Shown one piece after another: positions 11,989 through 25,302 of a DNA stretch of 64,000 bases. Each line of letters opens with the position of its first letter. Position 1 is the first letter of the stretch. The notes beneath the pieces were generated by a model. The model was not told where the DNA came from. It saw only the letters and a program-made list of their open reading frames with translations, and did no database searches. A program made the position numbers and the translations under genes. Origin of the DNA: Piezodorus guildinii (lineage: Eukaryota; Arthropoda; Insecta; Hemiptera; Pentatomidae); assembly GCA_023052935.1 (NCBI GenBank), contig CM041294.1, forward strand, positions 22,778,635-22,842,634. Direction: 5' to 3'.

Positions 11989-13438
11989 TATACATACGTA
12001 CATGCATGCACGAATATATTAATATAATATGTATCATATATAGTACATATGTATATAATAGTGGTTATTATACTTTTTTCAGTTAACTATATCTCATTGC
12101 TTTTTTTTGTTAAGATTATAATGAAAGATATTATTCTTTATTTTTTAACAAATGATTTTTTTTGTTTTACAAAATGGAAAAATAGGTATTCTTAATATGA
12201 TGTATTGAAGATTTTCTTGAGATATTTTATTTATCCTAATATTCTAAATTTGGGGTGTTGGTAAATGTCCACAAGTTATACTCTTCGCTTCGACTTACTT
12301 ATGGTATTTATGTCAATTTTAATAAAAATAACATTATCTTTAAAAAAAAGACAAATTCACTTTCTGAAGAGTTCTACATTATCAAAATAGAGGATGGGAT
12401 ACTGAGATTCAAATATAAACATAATTTTAAGAGTTTTAAATTTTAATACTCTATGGAATTGAAAATTTCTTTTTGTTAATATTTCCAACAGTAATGTTCT
12501 TCAGGACTCTGTATCTAAAGTATCATTTTGTGTTTAAAAAATCAGTAATGGGAAGCGATCAAAGATTTTTAAAAATAAAGTTGAAATAATTTATTGCACT
12601 TTAGTACATTTTTTAAGTACTCATATGAGCTCATTGATATAAAACCACCACTTCAGTCATAATGGAGATTAGAAGTACCATATTTTTATCACACAGGTAA
12701 AAACCTTGATTCTACCTCGAATTTCAAAATTATGTTATAATTATAATAATAAGAGTAAAAATCCCGTTTTTAAGAGATTTAATTATGTAAATATTTAATT
12801 ATCATCTTCCATGCAAATGCTTAAAACGGATTGTAGAAAGAAAGCAAGGTTGATGTACATCAATGGTACTGAGAAAATTAACATTTTGGTTTAAAATTTC
12901 AATTAATTAATACATTTATACCCATTTAATCTTAACTTTAATTAAAGATGGGCAGAGTGAGCTTATGACAGGGAAAAGTCATAAATCACTTTGGCCTGAC
13001 AATTTAACTTTTTTTAGATTTACCAATATGTTTCTACTGTTATTTACTAAATAAATGGGTTACATATAAAGAATTTATAGATGTTTGTATATATCAGTTC
13101 TAATTTGAATTAATTCCACACTATTGATATACTCAATTTGAAGGATTTTCATTAGCTAAATTTATTGGATTAGTTTAATTTCTTGTAAGGAGTCAATTTA
13201 TCCCATATCTTTTACTGTTTAATGCAAATGGGGGAAAAAATTGGGTTGAAACAGCTTACAAAGTATTCTAGTTACTCTTAAAATAAAATATAATTAATTT
13301 CTTATATTAAATATAATATATATGTATATGTATGTATATATATGTATATATATACACACATAATTCAAGTATTTATGATTAATGTTAGCTGTGCTTAAAT
13401 AATAAAGAAATATAAAGAAATAAAAAATTAGGTTCATA

Positions 13439-13440
<2 letters not shown>

Positions 13441-13490
<50 letters not shown>

Positions 13491-13519
13491 TATATATTAT
13501 ATATATATATATATATATA
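13441..13519. repeat. (AT)n microsatellite
   Basis: About 80 bp of AT dinucleotide with two phase slips, able to form a cruciform or hairpin. Confidence 0.95.
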
Positions 13520-16284
13520 GGTTGTTATTGCTCATACCTGAATTATCTACTTCCTTTATTATATACATCTATCAGAATGGCAAATACATAACTATCTTGC
13601 ATTCATATATTTTTATTGAAGAAATTTTATAAGCGAAGATTCAATGTTACAGTTTTTGGTTTATTTAGAAATTCTATATAATTTTTATTATTAAATAAAT
13701 TACTATTCATATAAATATCATTGTCGGACAATTTTATTATTAATTTTTCATTCACATTTTCTGATCAGTGCGTAATATTTATTTTAAAATATGATTTTCA
13801 TATATTTGTCGAATTAGTTCTTTTATTACATATGTTCGCAATTCTAATGTCAGTTTTCCTAAAATTTATTATGTCATCTGACCTTTGCACAAAGTTCAGG
13901 TCATTCCTCCAGGTAGTTGACATTTCTAAGGGCTTAAAGAGCATTGCCTATTAACTGCTTTTGTTAAGATAAAATTACTTAATTCCATCATTATGATTGG
14001 TCTATAAGCTTAATCTGTTCTCAGATTTGTTAATCTTTTCTTGACTTGAAATGTTACAACAATTATTTTATATTATCAGTATTCTTAGTTCGACTTAGAA
14101 TATATTATTTTATTTGCCTTTTTACTGTATAAAGATTAATGTAAACATGGATTTAATCTAATTTATATTCAACTACATTTTAATATTTCTTTAAACCAGT
14201 CTTTATTATACTTTTAATTTAACCATTTTCAATGTAGCAACATTCTAAATAGAAAGCATCATCATAATTAATTCTTTTTTTTTAATCTTTCTTATTTTAT
14301 AATTATTTTGTGTGTAATTAATAACTTCATGTGATTTAAAAAATATTGTAGATGCACTCCTTAACGAATCCTAATGTCGATATCTTGTGATATTTAAATT
14401 ATTTTTTTAATTATTATTTTCAAGTTAATGCTCAAGAGTGCAATGACCATGAGTTGCTATTATCAGGTTCGAGCTTTATATATCTATCATCTCTGATCAC
14501 ATGTACTATTATATTTTTAATATCTTTGGTGTTTAGTTTGGGTTTTAATGCATTGCAATTAATTAGTCATTTATTACTTTTCTGAATGATTATCTGAGAC
14601 TTTTGCAGGATCCTATACATAAGGAAAATCTATGCAAAATATTCATTTGAAAAAAGGATTATTGATCTTTCAGGTCATTCAGTTGATCTTTGTAGTTTTT
14701 TAAGGTCATTTACATGATTTTGTAAACATTTATTAAACATCCATTTATCCTTAGTTTCAATATTATTAATGTTTTGAATTTTTCTTCATAAATTTTAGTA
14801 TTGATGTAAATAAAAAAAATCTTTGAGATTTTCGTTTAAGTTGTCATCTTATTTTTAAATGTTTAAAGGTGTCAGTAATCTTCTGTTGAATATTGGTCCA
14901 TATTCATTACTGCATTGTTTAAAAGACATTTTTAGAGATATATAAATTTAGATATTTTATTTATGAATGATTCTTTTTCCTGTGTCTACTACTGATAAGT
15001 GCAAATTAAAAACCAGTTCATCACTTTCTTTTTGACATTGTAATCAAGTTATTTACCTAATTACTACTACTATAAAAAAGAATGTTTGATGAAGATATGA
15101 TTAATTTGTATGTTACACCCCCACTCCAGGTCTAGGAGTGCACCCACCCCCAGTTCATCCTTGTCCAATACCCCTACCACTGCTTCTCTCTCTAGTCTTC
15201 CCTCATCTGCTTTGCTGTAAAGTAGTTCAGAGCTGCCACTATTATAGTGTCATGAAAAAGTTCCTATATTTAATGTGTCAATGATGCCATGAATATCTTC
15301 TATTTTCTTTTATAAAAAATTACTCAGTGTGTTTCATTTTTATTATTTCTAGTTTAACATTCTTTTTTTTTTTTTTCTCAAAAATATTTTAAATTCTTTA
15401 TTTTTTTCTTCAAAATTATTTTTTTCTTTTGCAAATATTTTCTACAATAATTTTAAACTGCGGTTTTCTAGAAACAAGGTTTGAATTAGCTCGGTGATTA
15501 ACTTTTAAATTGTGGGTTTGGATTCTAGGAGGTCCTCCTATGAAGAATGACCTCCCAGACACCAGGTGGAGGAATTTCTGAAACAAGTTTTTCGCAAAAT
15601 GAAGAAAATCCCATAGTTCAGACTGACGGAGCAGTTAATTCAACTAGGGGTGAGCCGGAATAATTAGTTTTGCTTTGATGAACTTTTATTTATCTTAGGT
15701 TTCATTAAGGCTTAACCAGTCTTGGCTTATTTTAACCCTATTTTTATAATCTTTAATTATCATAATTATGTTTTTCTTCATTTATACAATTTATACGAGC
15801 ACATTGCGATATTATTCAAATACTAAATGTCGAACCATACTGGATTTTTAAAAAATTATTATTTGTGACAATTTTAAACTTTCTTTTATTGCAATATTTC
15901 ATGTTTAACATAATAATAATGTGAAGCACATTATTATGTGTTGTCATCAATAAAGCTCTTCTGTGAAGAGACACTATTACCATTTTTCTTCCAAAAAAAG
16001 TATATAAATTGACACTTATTTAAAAAATGACATTTTAATTTTATTTAGTTTCTACAGTTTTATTGCATTATTTTTTAGTGTTTTTTAGCATTATTCATTA
16101 GTGTTAGTCTTTAAATCTTAGAATACTTAAATTCATCATTACAAAGTATGTTTCAATTAATTGTTTTATATAAATTATATTAATTTTGAATGGCTTAAAA
16201 TGTATGCAGTAAATGCTTTATACATATTAAAAGATTTTTTATGTTACTAATTTAGAAAAATTATCAAATTCTAAACAAATAAAA

Positions 16285-16480
16285 TCTGGTGTGGGTATCA
16301 CAATTTCTACTTACTATTTGATAAGATCACATTAACTACTTCGCACTCAAGTTTGTATTTAGTTTTTATCAAAATTTCTATTAGTTTACATGGAAACATC
16401 TGTCTTATAATAATCATAAATTTTTAATAACTTGCATTTTGGGATTTTTGATCACTCTTTTAACATCGACTGCTTCTATG
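16285..16480 (+). repeat. Family A, old diverged 5' fragment
   Basis: Opens AAAATCTGGTGTGGGTATCA and later carries GGAAACATCTGTCTTATAAT and a CACTCTTTTAAC segment. All are decayed versions of the first third of family A, ending where the next copy begins at 16489. Confidence 0.5.
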
Positions 16481-16488
16481 TTTCAAAA

Positions 16489-17432
16489 TCTGGTGCGGGC
16501 AACACACGACTTTCACCTTACTTCCATTTTTAAAATCGATTAAAGAATTTTCAAGTACAATATGAGATAAAAATGAGTGAAACCATTTAAAAATTAATTA
16601 AAGAATTTTCAAATACAGTTAGAGATATAAATGAGTGAAACCATTAAAGGATTAATTAAACTGAATTTCTATAACATGTGTTTTATTAAAAAATCTATTA
16701 TATTATTATCTAAAATAATCACTTAATTTTATCGGCTTTTCATCACTCTCTACTAACTTTTAAAAGCTTGTGTAAGAGATAATATTTTTTTAAAATCTCA
16801 AGCTTTCCAACGGTATATCATACATGTATATTACTGCTCTTATGTTCAAAAACAAAAAATTGCATAAAAAATATGTTTTTTTAGTTTTCTCCTTTAGTTG
16901 GGTATCGAATTCATTCAATTTATATATTTACCTGTTTTTCATCAGTGGTAACAAGTAATATAGTTATTTTTATAGAATCGACAAAATTAAAGGTACTTTA
17001 GAGGAAGAAAATTTAAATTATCGGCATTTAAGCCCTGTCAGACCATTTTAATCCGATGAAACCTAAATGATATTAAAGCCGATTAAATTTTACATAGATA
17101 TAGCGAGTTTAAACCAAATCGTCGGAACCGTTTTCGAGAAAATCGAAAAAAGGTGCAAAATGCATGGTATAAAGTAGCTCTTCTGGTAAGCCGATTTTGA
17201 TGAAAAAGATATTGTAACGTCCCGGGCGTATAGTTGTCTTAATTATGAAATTTCAGTTTCATAGGACTTACCGTTTCCGTCCGGGAGTTACCACACACCC
17301 ACACAGACCTTTTTGCGGGACTTGGTTATTTGGACTCAGGGGACCCTGAAACGTGTATTTTCGTTGAAAACTGGAATTTGAAAATCTTCACGATCGCAAT
17401 ATTTTCCCTTACTATATATAGTAAGTGAAAGT
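16489..17432 (+). mobile_element. Family A copy 1 (unclassified about 0.9-kb interspersed element)
   Basis: Nearly full length. Starts TCTGGTGCGGGCAACACACG, has the near-terminal repeat ACTTTCACCTTACTT, the internal block CTTTCCAACGGTATATCATA, the CACACCCACACAGACC microsatellite site, the block GGGACTTGGTTATTTGGACT, and ends CTTACTATATATAGTAAG plus TGAAAGT. No open frame of note. Confidence 0.85.
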
Positions 17433-17740
17433 AAAAATTTATTTTTCCAACAAGTCCTAGAGCATCGAAATCGTATACACTGAATGGATATCATTAAATC
17501 GATACTTAATTGTTAGTATTATACTCTTTGAATTCATTGAGGTTTTTTGATTTGCTTTACCACAACATTCAATCTGAAAAAATCTATGAAGTTAGTTTAA
17601 ATATTAATATTCCGCCTGTAATGTAAATTAATTATACATTATTATAATGTAAGATAATTATTTTTAAAACAAATAAAGATTGAACGGGTTCTCATGAGAA
17701 TCCGCGCAGATGGCATGAATACATCTGCTTTTATATTTTT

Positions 17741-19215
17741 ACTTTCACTTACCTATATATGAAATATATAGTAAGAAAAGTATTGCGATCGTGAAAATTT
17801 TCGACTTCCAGTTTTCAACAAAAATACACGTTTTATGGTCCCCTGAGTGCAAACAACCAAGTCCCGCAAAAAGGTATGTGTATGTGTGGTAAAGACAATT
17901 AATTATACGCCCGCGATGTTACATCAACTTTTTCTTCAAAATCGGCTGCCTGGAAGATCTACTTTTTACCATGAATTTTGCATCTTTTTACGATTTTCTC
18001 AGAAACGGCTCTAACGTTTTTTATTAAACTCACTCAGTCTCAACCTATCCAATTTAGGTTATAACATTATGTTGGTTTAATTTTTATTGAATTAGCCTGA
18101 TAATTTATAGATGCGGATATAATTTTCTTCCTTTAAATTACCTTTAATTTTGTAGATTTAAAAAATTAACCATATCATCTTTTTAGGGTTGAAGGGAAAA
18201 GACGCTAAATATAACTGTTGGGTGGATTTTAAAACTATTGGGTTGTGTCACATGAAATGTCCGTTTTCAAGGTAAAGGATTTATATTAAAAATACGATAT
18301 GAAAACAAGATAATTTTATTCGAAATATTTACCTTCTTTTTCTACACATTTTTCCCCAGTTCTTTCAATTTTTGCACAGTATGTTTTGAAACATGGGGTC
18401 TTGCTCAGTGAGATCATGAGGTACCCATGTATCGAGCTTTTTTACTTTCCTAATACACTTTAAATGTCTGGAAACGGTAGATGCACTTGCATTTAGTTGT
18501 GATGAGAGTCCTTTAACTGTTTGGTAGGGGTTTCCTTCTACTGTATGTTTGAGGACATCGTTGTCTATTACGGACGGAGGTCTTCCTCGGGGCAAGTTTT
18601 CCAAGTCGGTATTCCCAGCTGAAAACTTAGCAAACCAAGTTCATTAACACTCCCTTCGCCAAACGCCTTGCAAATATTTCTAGCGGCCTCAGATGCTGAA
18701 TGGCCGAGTTTAAACTCGTACAAAAATATTACTCGAAAAGCGCGTGTTTCCATGTTCATATTTGGAGGTATACTAAAAAGTGGGTAATTGATTGGGAAGC
18801 TAATGTTTATAATACAAAGGTAGAGGATTAGTAACTGTTTACTTTAAATATGTAAACATTCGGAAGAAAACAACAGAGACCTGCAAAATCCTTTATGTAT
18901 TTCAGAAACTATAAAAACGGACATTTCATGTGAAACAACCCGATAAGTAAAGAAGACAGAAAAAATATTTTTAATGTAATTTTTGTTTTTTTAATATAAC
19001 CGTATAATATACCGTTGGATAGCTAAAGATTTTAGAAAAAATATTATCTCATACACAAAGTTGTAAAATGTAATGGAGAGTTATGGAGAGTTCTTAGAGA
19101 AGAATAGCGGATAAAACGAACTGATTGTTATCTGTAAAAATTGTATATTTGTGTGCTATGTAATCTAAAATATATGTTTCCAACGAAACTTAATAAAGTT
19201 TTTAATCCTTTTTGA
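17741..19215 (-). mobile_element. Family A copy 2, interrupted by a mariner
   Basis: Minus-strand copy whose 3' end is at 17741 (ACTTTCACTTACC). It runs to 18235, is split by the mariner at 18238-18943, and resumes at 18946 with the expected AGACAGAAAAAATA block and ATACCGTTGGATAGCTAAAG. Its far (5') end has decayed, so 19215 is approximate. Confidence 0.75.
18238..18943 (-). mobile_element. Mariner internal-deletion derivative (TTGGGTTGT family), copy 1
   Basis: TIRs TTGGGTTGTGTCACATGAAA (left) and the complement ending ACAACCCGA (right), flanked by TA on both sides as for all mariners. The minus strand keeps the N-terminal region (FLYEFKLGHSASEAARNICK, AFGEG), GRPPSVIDNDVLKHTVEGNP, STVSRHLKC and KLDTWVPHDLTE, then jumps to a few C-terminal codons. 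The catalytic core is absent and a deletion after SVNE breaks the frame. Similar in style to SETMAR/Hsmar1-type (cecropia subfamily) transposases. At 706 bp it is about half of a full mariner. Confidence 0.88.
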
Positions 19216-20120
19216 ACTCTATTCCTTAATTCTTAAATAAATTAAGATTCACGTAATCCAACATGATAATCAAAATTAATATTCTTATCCTTATCACTTC
19301 TAATCCTGACCTCTTTTGGCTAGGTAATACCAGTAGCTATTTATTTATTCCAATAATTAATTGATTAAGTAAAATACGTTTACGAAACTTATTAGTTTGT
19401 CAAAATCCGCTGTTTTAATTTATCAGAATCGAATGATTTGACAGCTACCTGGTTCCAAGTTTTTTCTTCAATTACAGTTAATGGAAAACGATCACAAGTG
19501 GCTCGGTTCTTGTGTTGATAAGGTTTATTGTTTATATATCACACCTCGACAAGGAATTTCGAACAAATTCAATGTCATCTTATTGTATTGTTTGAACACG
19601 GCTCCACATGTATTAACTTTCGGGCCATGAATCAGAAACCCTCGATGTAGTAGTAATAAATATCTATTGATTTCGCCCATCATTTATTGTTAAATATTGT
19701 CCTTCCTCACTTTTAGTTACAAAAAAACAAAGTTTATAAATAATTTGGGAAACAAAATGGCTATGTTTCGTTAACTAATTGTCATATCAACAAGAGTTTT
19801 GTTTATTTCTTGTAAGGAGCTAATAATTCATAATATAGACATACATTAATTTTTTTTTTACAAATTTAAACTGACCTACCAATTCTAAAAATTTGTTATT
19901 TTCTCAATTTAAAGACTTTGGAGCCCTCAAGTAGCCTTATCATAAGGTTTTTTTTATCGCATTTTGTTCTTTTGTTCAGGTTTTCTTTTGACAATTTAAT
20001 CATTTATTATTGCCCTAAATATTACCATATTGAAATTCTATGTATTTCTTTACTCATAGCAGAAGAAATCACAAAATCCTAAATATTTTACATTTAAATA
20101 AAATACAAATCTAATATAAT
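18950..20120. other. AT-rich DNA, nothing recognised beyond the family A tail
   Basis: After the decayed family A end near 19215 I see no exon, RNA gene or classifiable repeat up to the T run at 20121. Confidence 0.45.
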
Positions 20121-20370
20121 TTTTTTTTTTTTTTTAGAAACAATTCTTTATTGAACAATATTACAATCTGTCCAATTTAGGACATTTTTAATAGGGATAC
20201 AGTACAACATTCATACTGCATTCACACGATATATACAAAACAATAAATAAATTTATATAATAATAATACAATATAAATATATACAAAACAAAATCAATAA
20301 AAATATATAAAAAAGTCACTCATACCTATATACAATTCACAAGCATACAGCACGTGAGTGGAGAATCTAG
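20121..20370 (-). mobile_element. SINE family 2, 3' part with poly(A) tail
   Basis: Read on the minus strand this ends TTCAATAAAGAATTGTTTCT followed by a run of A, with a canonical AATAAA just upstream. The block ATTGTATATAGGTATGA matches the SINE body at 35281-35579, as does the CAGATTGTA before the signal. The tRNA-like head is not visible here, so the copy is 5'-truncated or decayed. 20370 is approximate. Confidence 0.6.
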
Positions 20371-20665
20371 CCAATGCTAGAACTCCAATTGATATAAATT
20401 AACGAAATCGTATAATTTCACAACTAAATTGCATAATATAATTATTATTAACTCAATCTAGTCTTATTTTAAGTCAATTTGCACTAAAATAGTCATACCA
20501 ACGGCCATCTTAACGTGTGCAACGCCAGCCTCCACGTGGTTTCGCTGCAAATTACTTATGCTGGTGGTCATCTGTAAGGGTTTCTAATCGGAAAGATATG
20601 AGATATTTTCGTCATTTTGGAACATAAAAGATTATTTAAAACAAAAACTAATCATTTGCATTATA

Positions 20666-20882
20666 GGTGCAAAATACATTGTGTAAAGTGGTTTTTCTGG
20701 TTAGCTGATTTTGTTGAAAAAGTTGCTGTAACATCTCGGGTATATGGGTGTCAAATATGAAATTTCTGTTTCGTACAACTTTTCTTTTACGTTCTAGACT
20801 TACCACACACACAAAGACCTCTTTGCGGGACTTGTTCATTTAGACTCAAGGTATCCTAAAACGAGTATTTCCGGTGAAAACT
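20666..20882 (+). mobile_element. Family A 3'-half fragment
   Basis: Matches the 3' half of family A from GGTGCAAAATACATTG through ACCACACACACAAAGACC and GCGGGACTTGTTCATTTAGA. It breaks off inside the GTGAAAACTGGAATTC block, where an unrelated GC-richer segment begins. Confidence 0.8.
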
Positions 20883-21085
20883 CCCATCGGCGATCATGTC
20901 AAAGGCGGGGCTGATATAGGAAGGACCCGAAGTCGGCGGTACAGCCTTTGTCCACCCTTAATACTCTTGTCGGCTAATAGCCGAGGTCTAGAAAGTTCCT
21001 GGGTTATCGCGGAGGGACTAGACCTATGGGGAACCCAGAAGGGCAGTCAAACGGCCTTTGTAATCTTGCCGACAAAGGCTTATTA
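20883..21085. other. GC-richer segment, probable retroelement 3' end
   Basis: About 200 bp clearly richer in GC than its surroundings, containing GGCTAATAGCCGAGGTCTAG (a hairpin GGCTA/TAGCC) and ending in TTATTAATATTTAC. It begins exactly where family A is cut. The composition resembles LINE 3' UTRs, but I cannot assign a family. Confidence 0.35.
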
Positions 21086-21089
21086 ATAT

Positions 21090-21985
21090 TTACTTGATTA
21101 TTATTCAGTATATATTATTATCAGTATTCTCACTACACAACAGCTTAAAAATATTAAAAGAAAAAAAATGGGTACTGGCTTAATAGCTGTCAGCAAAGCT
21201 CATATTCGTGTTCGGTTAATAAAAAAAAGAAGTGACTTACCAAAATTTACTACAAACATTTTCTCCTTAGTCTTAGTTTGACTGGATTATTTGATTTTGG
21301 TCTGACATTGCTTCTGTTATTGAAAATATGTTTGTATGACTGAAAAAAAAAACGGATCCTTCCTTCTATTTAATTAATTAAGCAATATTTAATTGACGTT
21401 CGAAATATCGAAGAGATTATCTTCAATTTTTAACTAAGTAAAAGAAATTCATTTCTCGATCCCATACTAACTCGCACTGAAAAAAAAATGTATAACATTA
21501 TAATTAGTAGCACATCCAGAATAATGCAGGCATCTTTGACATCCTTCTCATGTCGATATGGACTATCGCGTACAACACCGACAACTGCTGTCATGAAAGT
21601 GGTGTCACACATCGGAAGCAGCGACGTCTTTTCCAAACATTGATTAATCGGAAAGTGCCGATCCTTTTCCTCTATAATGCACGAAGAGAAGAGAAGTGAA
21701 TACCACTGAGAATAGGAGTAGAAATCCTGTACCCTCCGTATTTACTGAACCTCCGTCCTTCTAAAAAATGTTTTTTTAACTTTATTATCTTTCAGTTTTA
21801 ATTAAATCAAGTGGAATTAGACGTATATTTATTTTTACATTTGTCAATATTGCACTCAAACCTGTCAGTTGACACTTAAAGATTAATTAAATTTGTATTT
21901 GTTTAATATATTCATTTTGTGTTGATTTGACAAAATTTAAAGAAAAAGAAGTATTTTTCTGAATCTTTAAATATAAATGTATTAA
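21090..21985. other. AT-rich DNA, nothing recognised
   Basis: No supported gene. The minus-strand open frame at 21430-21636 has no recognisable motif. Confidence 0.45.
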
Positions 21986-21987
21986 AA

Positions 21988-22801
21988 TCTGGTGCGCGTT
22001 CACTTACCTCCGTTAAAAAATCAATTAATCAATAATTAATTACATTGAGTTTCAATAGAAACCTGTGTTTCATCTATTATGTTATTTTCTACTAAAATCG
22101 GTTAGTTTTAGCAGCACCCTCCTTCAATGTTCACAATTTCGTTTATGAGATAATATTTTTTCTAAAATCTTTAGCTTTCCAACGGTATATTATACATCTA
22201 AATTACTATTCGCATGTTCAAAAACACAAAAATGGCATTAAAAAATATTTTTGCTCTTTTCTCCTTTAGTTGGGTATCGAATTTGTTCAAAATTATATAT
22301 TTATCCGATTTTTATCAGTAATAAATAGATGATATAGTTATTTTGATAGATTCTACAAAATGAAAGGTGCTTAAGTAGTAAAACATTTAGAATTATAAGA
22401 CTATTTCAATCAGAATGAAACCTACATAATATTAAAGCCCATTAAATTTTACATCGATATAGGGAGTTTAATCAAAATCGTTAGAGCCGTTTTGGAAAAA
22501 AATCGTGAAAAGGTGTAAAAAGCATGAGATAAAGTGGCTCTTCTGTTTTGATGAAAAAGTTGCTGTAACATCTCAGACGTATAGTTGTCTCAAATATGAA
22601 TTTTCTGTTCCCTACACCCGTTCATTTTCGTGTAGGACTTACCACACACAAACACAGACAGGCCTTTTACGGGACTTGGTTACTTGGACTCAGGGGAGGG
22701 AACCTAAAAATGTGTATTTTCGTTGAAAACTGGAATTCGAAAATTTTCACGATCGCAATACTTTCCCTTACTATATATTTCATATATAGGTGAGTGAAAG
22801 T
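21988..22801 (+). mobile_element. Family A copy 4
   Basis: Starts TCTGGTGCGCGTTCACTTAC (about 12 bp lost from the 5' block) and ends GGTGAGTGAAAGT. Near the 3' end the hairpin has the longer form TACTATATATTTCATATATA, shared with copies 2, 9 and 11 and so marking a subfamily. The microsatellite site reads CACACACAAACACAGACAGG. Confidence 0.85.
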
Positions 22802-22959
22802 AAAAATGCAAATTTTTACTTATATATTATTTGTTATAGTCATTCATTTAATGTCATTTTTATGCTACTATGGCTAATTGGACGAAGAGATAGTGGGAGT
22901 TCTATCCTACACGCAACCTAAGTTTCAAGTACTATAGTGGTCTTTAACGAGTATCTATT

Positions 22960-23056
22960 TAAAAAAAATCTAGAGCCATCTGCCGGGTACAAACCCGCGA
23001 CCTTGGGCATGAAAATCTGTTATTCTAGCCATCACGCCCCAGGTGACCCCGTTATA
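22960..23056 (+). mobile_element. tRNA-derived SINE family 1, copy 1
   Basis: Read on the minus strand it has the A-box region GATGGCTAGAATAACAG and the B-box region GGGTTTGTACCC in reverse arrangement with the shared tail CTCTAGATTTTTTTTAAAT. Comparison with the copies at 41385, 51310 and 59600 shows the same order: GTGGTTAGCATAACAGC, GGGTTCAAACCC, AGGTAACCCTAGG, TTTTATGGGAGT. It directly abuts the 3' tail of LINE B at 23060. The head is read on the plus strand inverted, so strand depends on which box order is used. Confidence 0.6.
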
Positions 23057-23059
23057 TTT

Positions 23060-23447
23060 TTATTATAATAATAATAGGCTTACCGAACCCGAAGGTTCGA
23101 TGCCGATACCACCAAATCCCGCCTACACAGACTCGTCCAATGTTCAACGTTCAAGCCCAAGCCACCGAGATTAGCCTTAACGCAATCCTCCCATCGACGC
23201 TTCGGCCTACCAGTCGGATCAGCAAATCCATTCCACACCGAGCCCAACAACTTTACTCGCCCATTTGAGTCTCCGCGATGCTATCAACTCAATTATATTC
23301 ACAGGATACAAGTTCTGCAATTCCACTTTGTGCAAACTTCTAAACTCCCCAGTAGCCTCATCTCTCTTCGGACCAAATATTTTACGCAGTACCTTATTTT
23401 CGAAAACCTTAAGCCGTTGTTCATCCTTCAAAGTAAGCTGCCACGTT
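23060..23447 (-). pseudogene. LINE B copy 1, 5'-truncated 3' end
   Basis: Minus-strand reading gives KDEQRLKVFENKVLRKIFGP, KRDEATGEF, NIIELIASRRLKWASKVVGL, then a diverged end, a 3' UTR with the hairpin CGAACC-CGAA-GGTTCG and a terminal TAAGCC plus (TATTAT)n tail at 23060-23077. This is the C-terminal region common to many insect LINE reverse transcriptases, beyond the catalytic palm. It is 5'-truncated at about 23447. Confidence 0.82.
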
Positions 23448-24249
23448 TTATTTTTATTTTTAACATATTTTAGAATTATAAATTACTGAAAATTTATCTT
23501 CTTATCCGGTTAACGAGGATGTTACTTTTCATTTCTCAATTCAATTTTTGTTTTTGTATCAACCCTCGATCAATAATATTCTTAATTATTCTAGATATTT
23601 GTCCTCATACTTCCCGCGTAGATAAAGATTCGTTATCCTCCTTTTTATCTGCCAAGCCCGCAAAAGCTAAATATGATTCGAGATAGTAACCGCAGCTACT
23701 CGATATCTTGTTTTTATTTAGATGTTATTTAAGAAAAAAAAAAAAAAAAAAGGATCAAAATGGGTCCTACCTACGGTTTTCCTCATTACAGTAACCCTGC
23801 AATTGGTGCATTTATTTCTACGCGTACCTTCTTGCGATACAACGCGTTATTTTTATTACCTAATATAAATTAAGTTACAGAACATATTATATAATAAAAA
23901 AAAAAAAAACAGTATAAAAATAACGAGTAAATAAAACTAATAAATATAAACTGATAAATAAATCATTTGTTATATCTGATTGACGAAATAATACTAACTA
24001 ATAAACTAAACTAAGAAACCAGAAACAAATAATAAATTATTCATTTGTTATAACTAATTAACGAAATAATACAAACTAACTAACATATTAACTAAACTAA
24101 GAAACCAAGTACTAACTAATTAATTACTTTATTATAAGTATTAAATGATAACCAATAAAGAACTAATAATTAAAATAATAACAACTGTAGTGACAAGAAG
24201 AGAAACAGTGAAAGTAAATAAAGAAAAAATTAATAACGAGTTATTGCCT

Positions 24250-24480
24250 GTTGCTATTTCTCTAATTCTGAATAGTACACACGATCCACAAATTCATCTA
24301 ATTTTGAAAAATATTTTGTAAGAAGTTCACACAAGCCATTGGTCTCCGTTAAGTAGGACTGTTGAGATCAGTTTGTGTCTATGTTTGTCCAGTTTACTGC
24401 AATCGAATAAAAGATGGTCCTCACGTTGATCGTCACACTTACAGATTTTGTCGTCTGTTAGTTTGAATCGAAATAAATAA
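24250..24480 (-). pseudogene. LINE C-terminal fragment with Cys-rich motif
   Basis: Minus-strand translation gives RFKLTDDKICKCDDQREDHL and LFDCSKLDKHRHKL. The C-x-C-x7-H-x4-C pattern is the zinc-knuckle-like motif found after the reverse transcriptase in R1/I-group LINEs. The frame is then lost. Downstream (23470-24250) is A-rich DNA with tandem-like AACTAATAAACTAAACTAAG segments, perhaps its 3' UTR. Confidence 0.6.
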
Positions 24481-24788
24481 AATGGTTTCTGTTTATAATT
24501 AGAGATAATATGATGATGATTTGACGTTGAATAATCTAATCATAAATACAGTATTTAGCTAATTTAATGGTTATCTCATGAGTTATGTCTTGGCATTCAG
24601 CACCGTGACACTCATGATTTATGTTGTGTTCCATATAATCCACTTGTTGGTGATGCATTGCATCAATGGGGATATCCGACTTCGATTGCTATTCAAACGG
24701 AAGAATAGACGTTTCAGGCTTATTGCTATTTATTTATTTTGTGAATCTTAAAAATAAATTATTTGAATTCCACTAATAAAATAAAAAA

Positions 24789-24870
24789 TCTTGTGCGGGC
24801 AACGCTCGACTTTCGTTTACCTCGATTGGTAATATCAGTTTAAAGACTATTAAATAAACTTAAAGATTGT
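24789..24870 (+). repeat. Family A 5'-end fragment
   Basis: Starts TCTTGTGCGGGCAACGCTCG and continues GACTTTCGTTTACCTCGATT, then is lost at the CT microsatellite. Confidence 0.7.
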
Positions 24871-24872
24871 TT

Positions 24873-25023
<151 letters not shown>

Positions 25024-25302
25024 TGATATCATGACTTTGGTTTCCGCTAACTCCTAAACCACAAGACGAATTTTGATACGGTTTTCTCCAACATTTAAGA
25101 CATTCTTTCCTGAAGGTAACTAAAATACGTAGCAATGAAAATATAAACACATGTTCTTAATGTTTATATTTTCAATTGTTTGTTTTGATATAAATTAATC
25201 ATTTTTTTTTTTTTTACATTTAAAAAAAATATATACTTATATAATAATATTATTTAATTTGTAAAAAAGTAATATTTGCTGTTATTATCCGTATTGATTT
25301 TT

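Noticed and set aside
15490..15535. Possible tRNA-like A and B boxes
   Set aside because: No cloverleaf can be drawn, and the block does not match either SINE family in the window.
15640..15665. AACTAGGGGTGAGCCGG, similar to the hAT MITE end
   Set aside because: Only about 11 bases match, and no opposite end or 8-bp duplication was found.
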